Source: Amarobacter sp964507025
Lineage (GTDB): Bacteria > Chloroflexota > Dehalococcoidia > Tepidiformales > Tepidiformaceae
Length of the DNA stretch: 64,000 nucleotides
NCBI GenBank assembly: GCA_964507025.1
Contig: CAZDOK010000005.1
Coordinates: 1-64,000 of the forward strand
Direction: 5' to 3'
This document shows positions 8,410 through 16,633 of the stretch, in pieces (positions within the stretch are counted from its first letter, which is position 1; every line of letters starts with the position of its first letter). The position numbers and the translations under genes are program-made. The notes beneath the pieces are model-generated. The model did not search any database and was not told where the DNA came from. It saw nothing but the letters and a program-made list of their open reading frames with translations.

Positions 8410-9294
8410 TTAGCGGTCGCCGCCGCGGAGGAAGTCCTCGACGTCGCGGAGGATGTCGTCGGCGGAGGGGAGCTCGCCCCCGGCTTCGGGCTGAACCTCC
8501 TCCTCTTCGCCCTCGCCGTAGCCCTCTTCGAGGGTCCGGACGTAGGAGGCGATCTGGTCGTCGCCGCGGGAGGCTTCCTCGACGCGGCTGCCGAAGGCCG
8601 CGACCTCGTCCTCGAGGTCGCCGATCGGTGGAGTGATTCCGAGGACGGGTTCGAGGGCGTGAAGAAGGGCGAGGGTCGCGGGCGGATTCTCCTCGACGTT
8701 GAGGTAGTGGGGGACGCCGGCAGCGAGGCTGATCAGGCTCGTGCCGCGACGCCGGAGGGCATCGTGGAGGACGCCGAGGATGCCGGTCGGCCCCTGGTAG
8801 AGCGAGCGGCCCAGCCCGAAGCGGGAGGCGAGGCGCGGGTCGGCCGAGGAGCCGGTCACGGGGATGGGGCGGGTGTGGGGCGTGGCCGCTGGCCGGGCCA
8901 CCAGCGTGCAGATGAGTGATGGATTGAGCCCGGCGATCACGTCGGCCATGCGCTCAGAGAAGGTGCGCCAGCGGAGGTTCGGCTCGGCGCCCATGACCAC
9001 GACGAGGTCGTTGGGGGCATCGGGGATGCGGGCGAAATACGCCTCGTTCTTCGGCCAATCAAGGCGGCGGACACCCTCTTCGTCAATGCGGACATGGGGG
9101 CGAGAGTCGGTGAAGACGTAGTAGTCCTCGGGGTCGACGGTGAGGAACTGTTCGCCGTTGTATGCGTCGACGAGGTGCTGGGCAGTGTCGGTCGTGACGG
9201 TGCCGGTATCGCTCCAGCCGGTGAAGGCCATGATGACGACGGGAGAGCGGAGGCCGGGGACCTCGGAAACGGTAAATCCATCCACGAAAGGCAT
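8410..9294 (-). CDS. PAC2 family protein (proteasome-assembly-chaperone-like)
   Basis: A 294-residue PAC2-family protein, related to archaeal and eukaryotic proteasome assembly chaperones and found in Actinomycetota and Chloroflexota. Typical segments are VIMAFTGWSDTGT, YYVFTDSRPHVRI and GVPHYLNVEENP. The C-terminal tail is acidic and Glu-rich. The ATG at 9294 overlaps a TACAAT hexamer. A GTG at 9285 lies exactly 7 bases after that hexamer and may be the real, leaderless start, giving 291 residues. Confidence 0.8.
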   Translation of the reverse strand: MPFVDGFTVSEVPGLRSPVVIMAFTGWSDTGTVTTDTAQHLVDAYNGEQFLTVDPEDYYVFTDSRPHVRIDEEGVRRLDWPKNEAYFARIPDAPNDLVVVMGAEPNLRWRTFSERMADVIAGLNPSLICTLVARPAATPHTRPIPVTGSSADPRLASRFGLGRSLYQGPTGILGVLHDALRRRGTSLISLAAGVPHYLNVEENPPATLALLHALEPVLGITPPIGDLEDEVAAFGSRVEEASRGDDQIASYVRTLEEGYGEGEEEEVQPEAGGELPSADDILRDVEDFLRGGDR

Positions 9295-9309
9295 TGTACC
9301 GCGTGGGGG

Positions 9310-9735
9310 CTAACGGGGCGGTGGAGGGGAGGAGGGAGGAGGGAGGAGGGCGAGCGAGGGGACCCTCTGGAACTCGGCGATGTTCAACGTCATGACGCTG
9401 TGGCCGCCCGTGAGCGCGGTCGCCGCGATCAACAGGTCGCGCTCCCCGATGGTGAGCCCGCGACGGCGAAGGTCGACCAGGACATCCGCAGCCACGCTGG
9501 CCTCGGCCGCACCGAAGGCACCAATCGGGAACGCCTCGCAGAGATCGCTGGCAAATCGTTCTCGCGCCAAGCGCCGGGCTTCGGTGTCCGCCAGGAGGGC
9601 GCCCACCCTCAGTTCCATGAGAACGATGGAAGGGATGATGCAGTCGCCGGGCAGGGTCTCGAGGTTGACCGAGCCTGGCTCCATCAGAGCCCGCTCGATG
9701 GCCACTACGACAGATGTCTGGATTACGGTGCCCAC
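9310..9735 (-). CDS. vapC: PIN-domain VapC-type toxin with altered active site
   Basis: A 141-residue PIN-domain protein. VapC toxins are metal-dependent RNases with three or four acidic residues. The second (VLMELRVG), third (GERDLLIAATA) and terminal (TLNIAEFQRVP) regions are present. The first aspartate, expected in V-I-D-T-S, is glutamine here (TVIQTSVVV, codon CAG). That probably weakens or abolishes activity. The GTG at 9735 overlaps the 3' end of the antitoxin gene. The C terminus is Pro-rich (LLPPPSSPPPP). Confidence 0.75.
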   Translation of the reverse strand: MGTVIQTSVVVAIERALMEPGSVNLETLPGDCIIPSIVLMELRVGALLADTEARRLARERFASDLCEAFPIGAFGAAEASVAADVLVDLRRRGLTIGERDLLIAATALTGGHSVMTLNIAEFQRVPSLALLPPPSSPPPPR

Positions 9736-9983
9736 GGCCCCAGGGGTGCGGGCTGGTTGAGCATGCCGCGCACGAGCTTCAAGTCCTCGATGAAGTCGTC
9801 GTGATCGAGTGGGGGCGCTTCGTGCCGGAGTTCGAGAAAGCGTTCCCACCCGGAAGGGGGCGTGGAACCTGGTTCGAGCCTGCCGACGATTTCGCCGTCC
9901 CGTTCGAGTTCAACCGAGTCGCCGCGCTCAAGGGCGCGCCTCGCCTCGGGAGGGAGGTCTTCGATGGCGATGCGGACGGTCAT
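9723..9983 (-). CDS. vapB: Antitoxin of the VapBC pair
   Basis: An 86-residue protein with an AbrB/Phd-like N-terminal part (LPPEARRALERGDSVEL, ERDGEIVGRLEPG) and a C-terminal segment (DDFIEDLKLVRGML) expected to wrap the toxin. It precedes and overlaps vapC by 13 bases, the usual order. A TACAAT -10 box ends 7 bases before the ATG, so the transcript is probably leaderless. Confidence 0.7.
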   Translation of the reverse strand: MTVRIAIEDLPPEARRALERGDSVELERDGEIVGRLEPGSTPPSGWERFLELRHEAPPLDHDDFIEDLKLVRGMLNQPAPLGPWAP

Positions 9984-9996
9984 GAGCTGAATTGTA
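9984..9996 (-). promoter_or_regulatory. Leaderless promoter of vapBC
   Basis: The minus strand reads TACAAT, seven bases, then ATG of the antitoxin. Transcription normally starts 6-8 bases after the -10 box, so the mRNA would begin at or next to the start codon. No Shine-Dalgarno sequence is present. Confidence 0.5.
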
Positions 9997-10012
9997 CGCG
10001 ATCGACACCGGC

Positions 10013-10960
10013 CTAGACGCCGGCGTAGGAGTGGAGGCCGCTGACCCAGAGGTTGACGCCGAAGTAGGTGAACATGACGAGGGCCCACATGGCGACGAGC
10101 CACCACATGGGGTCGGGGCGCCAGCCGCGGCGGACGCGTTCGGGGACGATTTTGCGGATGCCGGGTGCGCCGGCGACGCTGCCGTTCCCGGCGCGCGCGT
10201 GGAAATATGCGGCGATGCTCAGCCAGGTGACGAGCGCGGCGGTCTCTTTCGGGTCCCAGCCCCAATAGCGGCCCCAGGCGCTGTTGGCCCACCAGGCGCC
10301 GAGCGCGATGCCAAGCCCCAGCAGCGGGAAGCCGACCATCACGGCCTTGTGGGCGAGGTCGCCGGCAGCCTCGGCCGAGGGAAGGGCGGCGTAACGGCGG
10401 TGGCCTTCGCCACCCTGGAGGAGGTAGACGACGGCGCCGCAGAAGCTGACGGTGAGGACCGCGTACGAGAGCATCATGACGCTGACGTGGATGGTCAGGA
10501 GCGGGCCGTTCTGGAGCGCCGGGATGAGGGGCACGATGTCGCTGGGAAAGAGCGAGGCGATGACAAGCACTCCGAGGACGATGGGGAGGGCGATGAGGCC
10601 GAAGCGGCGGTTGCGGGTGTAGGCTTCGAAGGCGAGGTAGGCGGCGGCGATGCCGAAGCCGAAGGCGGCCGTGAACTCGTAGAGGTTCGAAAACGGGGCG
10701 TGCCCGACGGCCGACCAGCGGGTGGCGACCTGCCCGGCCAGGAAGATGACCGTGATGCCCGTGAAGGCCGTGGCCAGGCGGCCGATGCCGGGGTTGGCGG
10801 TGCCGCTGGTGGCGCTGAGCGTGACGGTGCCGGCGGTTGTCTGGGCGCTCACGCGGCGGACGGCAAGGGAGGCGCTGGCGACGTAGGCGACGTAGAGCAC
10901 GGCGGCGATTGCCGCCGTGGCCATGCCGGACCAGAAGAGGTAGATGGAGAGGTCTGCCAC
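10013..10960 (-). CDS. ccsA: Cytochrome c biogenesis protein, CcsA/CcsB (ResC) type
   Basis: A 315-residue membrane protein of the heme handling family used in system II cytochrome c maturation, which exports heme and presents it to apocytochromes. The tryptophan-rich WWD region is clear (WGRYWGWDPKETAALVTW), with about eight membrane segments around it. The ResB partner is not adjacent. GTG start after AAGGAAC, with a TACGAT -10 box about 20 bases further upstream. Confidence 0.88.
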   Translation of the reverse strand: MADLSIYLFWSGMATAAIAAVLYVAYVASASLAVRRVSAQTTAGTVTLSATSGTANPGIGRLATAFTGITVIFLAGQVATRWSAVGHAPFSNLYEFTAAFGFGIAAAYLAFEAYTRNRRFGLIALPIVLGVLVIASLFPSDIVPLIPALQNGPLLTIHVSVMMLSYAVLTVSFCGAVVYLLQGGEGHRRYAALPSAEAAGDLAHKAVMVGFPLLGLGIALGAWWANSAWGRYWGWDPKETAALVTWLSIAAYFHARAGNGSVAGAPGIRKIVPERVRRGWRPDPMWWLVAMWALVMFTYFGVNLWVSGLHSYAGV

Positions 10961-11038
10961 GGTTCGTTCCTTGCGTCACAAATCGTAGCGCGGCGAGACG
11001 CTTGGAGGCAGCGCGGCGGCGCGCGGACTTAACCGAAG

Positions 11039-11431
11039 CTAATCGATGACGGCGACGGCCTCAATCTCGATGAGCAGTCCCTCGATCGCCAGCGCGGTGA
11101 CGCCAACCATCGTGCTGGCGGGGGCGTTCTCGGCGGGGAGGTAGCGGGAGCGGACTTCGCGGATGACCGGCAGGTCCTCCGGTTTCAGATTCACCACGTA
11201 GGTGTTGAGCTTCACCACATCGGCGAAGGTGGCGCCGGCCGCCGCGAGGCAGGCTTTCACGTTTTCGAGGACCTGGACGGTTTGCGCCCGGAGGTCGCCG
11301 CGGCCGACGACGTTGCCGTCTTTATCGAGGGCGATCTGGCCGGCGACGAAGGCCATCCTGCCGGTGGCGGTGACCACGTAGCTGTAGCCGCGCGGGGTGG
11401 AAAGCTCGGGGACTGTGGGGTAGTTCTTCAT
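11039..11431 (-). CDS. RidA (YjgF/YER057c/UK114) family protein
   Basis: A 130-residue Rid-family protein. RidA hydrolyses reactive enamine/imine intermediates from PLP enzymes, protecting the cell from 2-aminoacrylate. Family segments are FVAGQIALDKDGNVVG, NVKACLAAAGATFADVVK and the C-terminal EIEAVAVI. The conserved catalytic arginine region appears as ENAPASTMVGV, where RidA proper has R-x-A-x-x-V. No arginine precedes the alanine here, so it may be a divergent Rid subgroup. It lies 16 bases behind the next upstream gene. Confidence 0.8.
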   Translation of the reverse strand: MKNYPTVPELSTPRGYSYVVTATGRMAFVAGQIALDKDGNVVGRGDLRAQTVQVLENVKACLAAAGATFADVVKLNTYVVNLKPEDLPVIREVRSRYLPAENAPASTMVGVTALAIEGLLIEIEAVAVID

Positions 11432-11447
11432 CCGGGGAAGTGTGCGG

Positions 11448-12407
11448 TTACTCGCCGAACATCGCCAGTGTTTCGGCGATGGCGGCGGCGGCCGTGCGCT
11501 CGTGCTGGGCCGCGCGGCGGAGCGCCATCGCGGCTGCTCGGCGGAGTCCCGGGTTGTTTACGTTGCCGTGCCCACCGGTGGGGAAGGGGAAGAGGGTGAT
11601 CAGGGGAGCGAGTGCCCTGGCCTGCTCGCGGATCGCCTGTTCGGCGGAGCGTAGCTGAGGCGCCAGATCGGGAATCGCGCTGGCGACATCCGCGAGAAAG
11701 GCCGCGCCATCCATGCGGGCCGCCTGGAGGACGGTGATCGTGTAGGCGTTCCCCGCGCGGTCGACTTCGGCATCGGTCTCAAGCACCTCGGCCCAGGTGG
11801 CGATGCCGGCGGTGCCACGCGGCTGATCATCGGCAGGCCCATCGGTGCCCGCGAAGCAGGCCAGGGCCGTTTCGAGCGCCCCGGCGACCGCTTCGAGAGG
11901 ATCAACTTCAACAGCGTCGAGCGGCGCGAAGAGCTCGATGGCGCCCAGGCTCGATGGCCACGCCTCCCAGGGGACGAAGGGGCCCACTTCTTCCGTGAGG
12001 ATGTCGTGGACGAAGAACCCCGCCCGCTCGCGCGAGTAGCCGAAGACGATGGCGTGCTCGTGGAGGTGGAAGTCCCAGCCGATGAGCGGGCGGCCGGCAT
12101 CGAGGTGGGCGATCGCCCAGGCGATGGCGGCGGCATGCCCGCCGTCGCCGTGCGGATTGAAACGCTGCCAGCGGATGCCGGTGCGCTCGTAGCGCTGCAC
12201 CATGGCCCCCCAATCGAGGTCGGTCGGCCCGGACGGGAGGGCCGTGACGCCACCGCGCGTGCCCAGGCAGAAATGCCATGCGTGGCCGGTGAGACCCATG
12301 ATGGCGTGGCGTGGCAGGGGATGGTCCAGGTGGGCGAGGATGCCTTCGAGTGCGCCAGCGGCGCTGGTCCAGTTGGGCGCGAGCTGGAGGCCGGGAATCT
12401 CGGTCAC
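11448..12407 (-). CDS. BtrH N-terminal-like / peptidase C39-like protein
   Basis: A 319-residue protein resembling proteins with a BtrH N-terminal (butirosin synthesis protein H) or C39-like fold. It has a weakly conserved cysteine region (GHAWHFCLGTRGG), an IAWAIAHLDAGRPLIGWDF segment and HEHAIVFGYS. A helical C-terminal part follows. Butirosin BtrH is an acyl/peptidyl transferase; no substrate can be given here. The GTG at 12407 lies 6 bases after TACACT, fitting leaderless transcription. Confidence 0.5.
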   Translation of the reverse strand: MTEIPGLQLAPNWTSAAGALEGILAHLDHPLPRHAIMGLTGHAWHFCLGTRGGVTALPSGPTDLDWGAMVQRYERTGIRWQRFNPHGDGGHAAAIAWAIAHLDAGRPLIGWDFHLHEHAIVFGYSRERAGFFVHDILTEEVGPFVPWEAWPSSLGAIELFAPLDAVEVDPLEAVAGALETALACFAGTDGPADDQPRGTAGIATWAEVLETDAEVDRAGNAYTITVLQAARMDGAAFLADVASAIPDLAPQLRSAEQAIREQARALAPLITLFPFPTGGHGNVNNPGLRRAAAMALRRAAQHERTAAAAIAETLAMFGE

Positions 12408-12419
12408 GGATCGAGTGTA
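12408..12419 (-). promoter_or_regulatory. Leaderless promoter of the BtrH-like gene
   Basis: TACACT on the minus strand is followed after six bases by the GTG start at 12407. There is no Shine-Dalgarno sequence in the space. Confidence 0.4.
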
Positions 12420-12503
12420 GAACGGGCGGGCGGTATGCCGGGGCGAGCCGGCTGGCCGCCGTGGCCCGTAGACTTCGGGGACCACAGGACGAGGAGGGCC
12501 ACG

Positions 12504-13142
12504 ATGGCCGAGGAAATGGGGATCTTCGAGGTGATGTACCACTGCCGGGCGATGCGCCGGATCAAGCCGGACCCGGTGCCCGAGGAGCTGCTGCTAAGGC
12601 TCATCGATGCGGCGAACCAGGCGCCATCGGGATCGAACGCGCAGAACGGCCGCTGGATCGTGGTGCGCGACCGGGGGGTGAAGGAGCAACTCGCCGAGCT
12701 GAACATGAAGGTGTTCCAGGCCTATACCGGGCCGGGTGGGGCGAGGCCGGCCGCGCTACCACACCAGGCCGCCGACGCCCGGGCGCGCATGCTCGAGGCG
12801 GTGCGCTGGCAGGCCGAACACTTCGCCGATATTCCCGCGCACATCATCGCCTGTTTGCAGGTGGCGCAGCCGATTCGCGATACGTTCTCTGCGGGCGCCG
12901 GGGCTGGTGGTTCGATCTGGCCGGGGGTGCAGAACCTCTTGCTGGCGGCCCGCGCGCTGGGGCTGGCGGCGACGCCGACCACGTTCGCCATCGCCGACCG
13001 TGCGGCCGCCCAGCGGGTGCTCGAATTGCCGGAAACCATACTGCCATTCGCGCTCATCCCCGTGGGGTACCCGATGGGGAAATTCGGGCGAGTCACGCGC
13101 CGGCCGGTGAGCGAAATCATGCGCTGGGACCGCTGGTCGTAA
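12504..13142 (+). CDS. Nitroreductase family protein (FMN-dependent)
   Basis: A 212-residue nitroreductase-family flavoprotein. Expected elements are present: HCRAMRRIKPDPVPEE at the N terminus for FMN phosphate binding, AANQAPSGSNAQNGRW, and IWPGVQNLLLAARALGLAATPTT. These enzymes reduce nitro, quinone or other small substrates with NAD(P)H. The ATG follows GAGGAGG, with a TAGACT -10 box at 12469-12474. It is divergent from the BtrH-like gene. Confidence 0.88.
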   Translation: MAEEMGIFEVMYHCRAMRRIKPDPVPEELLLRLIDAANQAPSGSNAQNGRWIVVRDRGVKEQLAELNMKVFQAYTGPGGARPAALPHQAADARARMLEAVRWQAEHFADIPAHIIACLQVAQPIRDTFSAGAGAGGSIWPGVQNLLLAARALGLAATPTTFAIADRAAAQRVLELPETILPFALIPVGYPMGKFGRVTRRPVSEIMRWDRWS

Positions 13143-13230
13143 GCGCGCCAGTACAGCGGCCTTGACGGTCGCGCTTTCCCACGCCGAATCGACCCGTAGA
13201 ATGCGGCACTACTCTAGCCGGGAGGCCACT

Positions 13231-14502
13231 GTGCCTGAGACCTGGGAACTCACCACCCTGGAGAACGGGCTCCGGATCGTGACGACGCCGATGCCTGCCA
13301 CCCAGGCAGCATCAGTCAACATCTTCGTGGGCGTCGGATCGCGCTCGGAGCCGGCGCGGCTCAACGGGATCACGCACTTCCTCGAGCACATGGTGTTCAA
13401 GGGTACCGAGAAGCGCCCCGATGCCTTCCTCATTGCGCAGGAGATCGAGGGCGCGGGTGGCACGCTCAACGCCTACACGAACAAGGAGTTCACCTGCTAC
13501 TGGAATATCGTGCCTTTCGATCGGGTCGCCACGGCGATCGATGTCGCTGCCGACATGCTGCTGAACTCGAAGCTGGAACAGGAAGAGATCGAACGGGAGT
13601 GCCCCGTGGTGCAGCAGGAACTGAAGCGCAACCACGACAACCCCGCCGCCTGGGCGGGGCGACTCATCGGACAGGCCGTGTACGGCGAGCAGCCGGCTGG
13701 CTGGGACGTGGGCGGTCCGGTCGACCTGGTCGCCACCTGGAAGCGGCCCGATTTCGTCGAGCATATCGAGGACTGGTACAAGCCGGGGAACATCGTCGTC
13801 TCGGTTGCGGGGAACGTGACTCACGAGCAGGTGGTCGCACTGGCCCGGCCGCTCTTCGAGGGCATGGCGCCGGGCACCATTCCAGGCGTGGTGCCCTACG
13901 ATCCATCGATCACGGGGTCGAGGGTGGCGACGGACTCGCGGCCAATCGACCAGTGCACGATGTACCTGGGCTTGCCGCTGTTCGGAAGGGAGGACCCGGA
14001 CCGCTGGTCGATCCGGATCATGAACGACGTGCTCGGGGCAGGAATGTCGTCGCGGCTGTTCCGCGAGGTGCGGGAGCGGCGCGGCCTGGCCTACTCGGTT
14101 GGTTCGGGCTACGGCTACCTTGCGGATGCGGGCGTGTTCACGATCTCCGCCGGCGTGAACCGGGACAAGCTGCGTGAAACGATCCAGGTCTGCCTCGAGG
14201 AGGCTGAGAAGCTGGCAACCGACCACGTGCCGGCCGACGAGTTGCGCAAGGCGAAGGACCACAACATCGGGCGCTTCCGGCTTTCGCTGGAGACCGCGTT
14301 CTCGCTCGGCCAGCGCCATGGCGAACAGCTCATCACGCGCGGCGAAATCGAGCCCATCGACGACGTGGTCCGGCAGATCGAGGCGGTCGATGCCGATGCC
14401 GTGCGAGCAGTGGCGCAACGCATCCTGAAGCGCGAGAAGCTCCACTGCGCGGTCGTCGGCCCGGACCTGGACGAAGCGGAGATCTCGGCCGCGCTGGGGT
14501 GA
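13231..14502 (+). CDS. M16 family zinc metallopeptidase
   Basis: A 423-residue M16B-type peptidase (pitrilysin/mitochondrial processing peptidase family). The inverted zinc motif HxxEH is HFLEH, with the distal glutamate in EEIERECPVVQQEL. The C-terminal half has the non-catalytic fold with RRGLAYSVGSGYGY. The GTG at 13231 follows GGAGG with 5-base spacing, and TAGAAT at 13197-13202 can serve as -10 box. The stop overlaps the HIT-family start as GTGA. Confidence 0.9.
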   Translation: MPETWELTTLENGLRIVTTPMPATQAASVNIFVGVGSRSEPARLNGITHFLEHMVFKGTEKRPDAFLIAQEIEGAGGTLNAYTNKEFTCYWNIVPFDRVATAIDVAADMLLNSKLEQEEIERECPVVQQELKRNHDNPAAWAGRLIGQAVYGEQPAGWDVGGPVDLVATWKRPDFVEHIEDWYKPGNIVVSVAGNVTHEQVVALARPLFEGMAPGTIPGVVPYDPSITGSRVATDSRPIDQCTMYLGLPLFGREDPDRWSIRIMNDVLGAGMSSRLFREVRERRGLAYSVGSGYGYLADAGVFTISAGVNRDKLRETIQVCLEEAEKLATDHVPADELRKAKDHNIGRFRLSLETAFSLGQRHGEQLITRGEIEPIDDVVRQIEAVDADAVRAVAQRILKREKLHCAVVGPDLDEAEISAALG

Positions 14503-14804
14503 GCGACTGGTACTGCGACGAGCTGCTTTCGGGGCGGACGGAGGTCGAGCGGATCTTCGAGGACGAATCGGTGATCGCCTACTGGCACACGCGCCCCCAT
14601 TACGCCCACCATGCGGTGGTCACCACGAAGGCGCACGTCGACTCGTTGCTGGAGATCGACGCGGGGACGCTCGCCAATGTGTTCGAGGTAGTGCGCGCGG
14701 TGGCCGCGCTGTTGGTGGCCGAATACGGCGGCGCGCACGTGGTGACGAACGTGGGCCGCTTCCAAGAAGAGCGGCACTTCCACGTGCACGTGGGGGCGGA
14801 GTAG
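14499..14804 (+). CDS. HIT-family protein (short)
   Basis: A 101-residue histidine-triad protein, a family of nucleotide hydrolases and transferases. The catalytic H-x-H-x-H motif is HFHVHVGAE at the very C terminus; the N-terminal part has ERIFEDESVIAYWHTRP and HHAVVTTKAHVDSLL. The chain ends right after the triad, shorter than many HIT proteins. It starts with GTG inside the peptidase stop and is probably cotranslated with it. Confidence 0.88.
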   Translation: MSDWYCDELLSGRTEVERIFEDESVIAYWHTRPHYAHHAVVTTKAHVDSLLEIDAGTLANVFEVVRAVAALLVAEYGGAHVVTNVGRFQEERHFHVHVGAE

Positions 14805-16025
14805 CTACCAGATTTCCGGCGCCCAGGGGTGTGTGTGCCAGCCGAACATGGCGTCGGCGCGGGCGACGGCCGCAGGCGCGCCACCCACTCGGCCCGCGCG
14901 CCACAGCGGGGCAAGGCGGGTGCCGCCAAGGTAAATGGCACCCAGTTCGGTAGAGGTGAGGGCGATGTCCGGTTCGCGCTGGGTGCGGGAGCACGTTGCC
15001 CCATCGGGGCCGCCTTCGAGGTGGTAACGGCCGGCCACCCAGGGTGCGAACGCGTCGGTGACCTCGATGACGCAGGCCCCCTCGGCGGCATAGCGGCGCC
15101 CGGAGAGGGCAGCCACGGGATCCACGATCCGGCAAAAGACCGTGTCGGTCGGGCGCCGGACGAGGCGGCGAGGGTCGACGAGCATGTGGTAAAGGGGCTC
15201 GTCGATCCGGCGCCACTCGGCCTTGATCGTGCCGATCAGGTCGACGCCGAAGACGTACCGCCAGAGCGCCGAGTAGGCCGCGCGGGAGGCCGCCATGAGC
15301 TCGCGGACAGCGAGCGTGCTGGTGGCAGAGCCATCTTCCTCGGATTCCTTGACGCGGTAGCGGACGTACCCGAGGACCTGGCCTGCTTCTTCGTATTGAA
15401 CAAAGAAGCTGCTGCTGAAGCCGGGAGCGGGGAACTCCGGCTCGCGGAGGACGCGGTGCTCCCACCACGCGGCGCTGCGGCTGTGCATTCCCGGGATGTC
15501 GCTGCGGGCACGTTCGTAGACGGCCGGCCAGGCGGCAAGGGCGTCATCGCGGGTTACAAATCGAACGCGGCCGGGGGCCGGTGCAGCTTGAGCGAGAGCA
15601 GTGCGGGCCCGGTCGATCCGGAACTCGACGCCTTCGGCCGCAAGGCCATAGCCGAACCGCCCGTAGATGGATGCCTCGGACGCCCAGAGCATGGCGATTG
15701 GTTCGCCGCGTTCGCGGATGTGGTCCAGCTGGGCACGCATCATGGCCGTGAGCACGCCCTGCCGGCGGTGAGTTGGGCGAACCGAGACCCAGGTGACGCC
15801 GGCGCAAGGGAGCCGGGCGCCTGGAACGGTCATGTCGAACGACCAGACACCGGTGGTGCCGACCACCTGACCCGCATCCCAGACCGACCCCGAGCGGTCG
15901 AGCTCACCGTACTGCAACGTGTGGGGGAGGAGATCGGGCTGGTAGTCATGGCCAAAGGCAGCACCGTGGCACCCGAAGAATTCTGGAGCCTCGGCAGGAG
16001 TGATTGGGCGAATGGCGTAGTCCAG
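14805..16025 (-). CDS. Eis-family GNAT acetyltransferase, probable CTG start
   Basis: About 406 residues, an Eis-like N-acetyltransferase with two GNAT modules and a C-terminal sterol-carrier-like domain; Eis proteins acetylate aminoglycosides or protein lysines. The acetyl-CoA motif is TWVSVRPTHRRQGVLTAMM. The first ATG/GTG/TTG is only at 15917, but the same frame upstream continues the family N terminus (DYAIRPITPAEAPEFFG). A CTG at 16025 has GGAG 7 bases upstream and a TATACT -10 box at 16073-16078, so CTG is the likely start. The protein ends AMFGWHTHPWAPEIW. Confidence 0.75.
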   Translation of the reverse strand: MDYAIRPITPAEAPEFFGCHGAAFGHDYQPDLLPHTLQYGELDRSGSVWDAGQVVGTTGVWSFDMTVPGARLPCAGVTWVSVRPTHRRQGVLTAMMRAQLDHIRERGEPIAMLWASEASIYGRFGYGLAAEGVEFRIDRARTALAQAAPAPGRVRFVTRDDALAAWPAVYERARSDIPGMHSRSAAWWEHRVLREPEFPAPGFSSSFFVQYEEAGQVLGYVRYRVKESEEDGSATSTLAVRELMAASRAAYSALWRYVFGVDLIGTIKAEWRRIDEPLYHMLVDPRRLVRRPTDTVFCRIVDPVAALSGRRYAAEGACVIEVTDAFAPWVAGRYHLEGGPDGATCSRTQREPDIALTSTELGAIYLGGTRLAPLWRAGRVGGAPAAVARADAMFGWHTHPWAPEIW

Positions 16026-16072
16026 GGTGTTACTCCGTCGGTGGTGGCGGGCGGCTGGGAGCCGAGTGCGGA

Positions 16073-16078
16073 AGTATA
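16073..16078 (-). promoter_or_regulatory. -10 box of the Eis-family gene
   Basis: TATACT on the minus strand gives a predicted start about 40 bases before the CTG start, leaving room for the GGAG ribosome binding site at 16033-16036. Confidence 0.4.
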
Positions 16079-16171
16079 CCCGGCGCGACGAGACGCGGCC
16101 GTGCTTTACGGGGCGCTAACCGCGACGGAACAAGCATGCCCGCGGAGACGTCTTGGAGAGTGGAAACGCTG

Positions 16172-16591
16172 ATGGTCTCCTGGCGACGTAGTGGATGGGC
16201 CGTTTGGGTGTGCGCCACGATCCTCCCCGCTTCGGTGGCGTGCAACGGTATGAGCGACGCCGGGAGCACTGCCAGCGAACCAGCGGCCCCGCCCGTGGAG
16301 ACAGTAGCCGCGACGCCCCCGCTCGCGGCGATCTCGGGCGGGGCCTCGCAATTGGATGAAGCCGGGGTCCTGGCGGAAATCGCCATCGCCGCGAGCGTCG
16401 CGCCCGGCGAGATCGAGCTGCTCTCACTCGAGGCCGTGACCTGGCCCGACGGCTGCCTTGGCCTGGCCGAACCCGGACAGGTGTGCTCCCAGGCGCTGGT
16501 GACCGGGTGGCGGGCGGTGGTGAGGATGCCCGACGGGACCGAGCGCCGCTTCCGGGGCGGGGCCGGCCGGCTGATGGCAGAGAGCCGTTGA
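16172..16591 (+). CDS. Small putative lipoprotein
   Basis: A 139-residue protein with a lipoprotein-type signal sequence (WAVWVCATILPASVAC, lipobox ASVAC) and a short exported domain, LEAVTWPDGCLGLAEPGQVC, then WRAVVRMPDGTERRF. This W-P-D-G/S-C-L-G pattern occurs in small exported proteins of unknown function. Two cysteines in the domain could pair. The start is uncertain: ATG at 16172 fits the signal length, ATG at 16136 is also in frame. Confidence 0.6.
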   Translation: MVSWRRSGWAVWVCATILPASVACNGMSDAGSTASEPAAPPVETVAATPPLAAISGGASQLDEAGVLAEIAIAASVAPGEIELLSLEAVTWPDGCLGLAEPGQVCSQALVTGWRAVVRMPDGTERRFRGGAGRLMAESR

Positions 16592-16619
16592 GGGCGATGG
16601 AGCGTTGGCCGCGGCCGCG

Positions 16620-16633
16620 TAGCATCTTGCAGC
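16620..16633 (+). promoter_or_regulatory. Leaderless promoter of the EamA transporter
   Basis: TAGCAT is followed after eight bases by the GTG start at 16634, without a Shine-Dalgarno sequence. Confidence 0.4.

Noticed and set aside
9992..11032. A 346-codon plus-strand frame over ccsA
   Set aside because: Gly/Asp/Glu-rich shadow of a membrane-protein gene.
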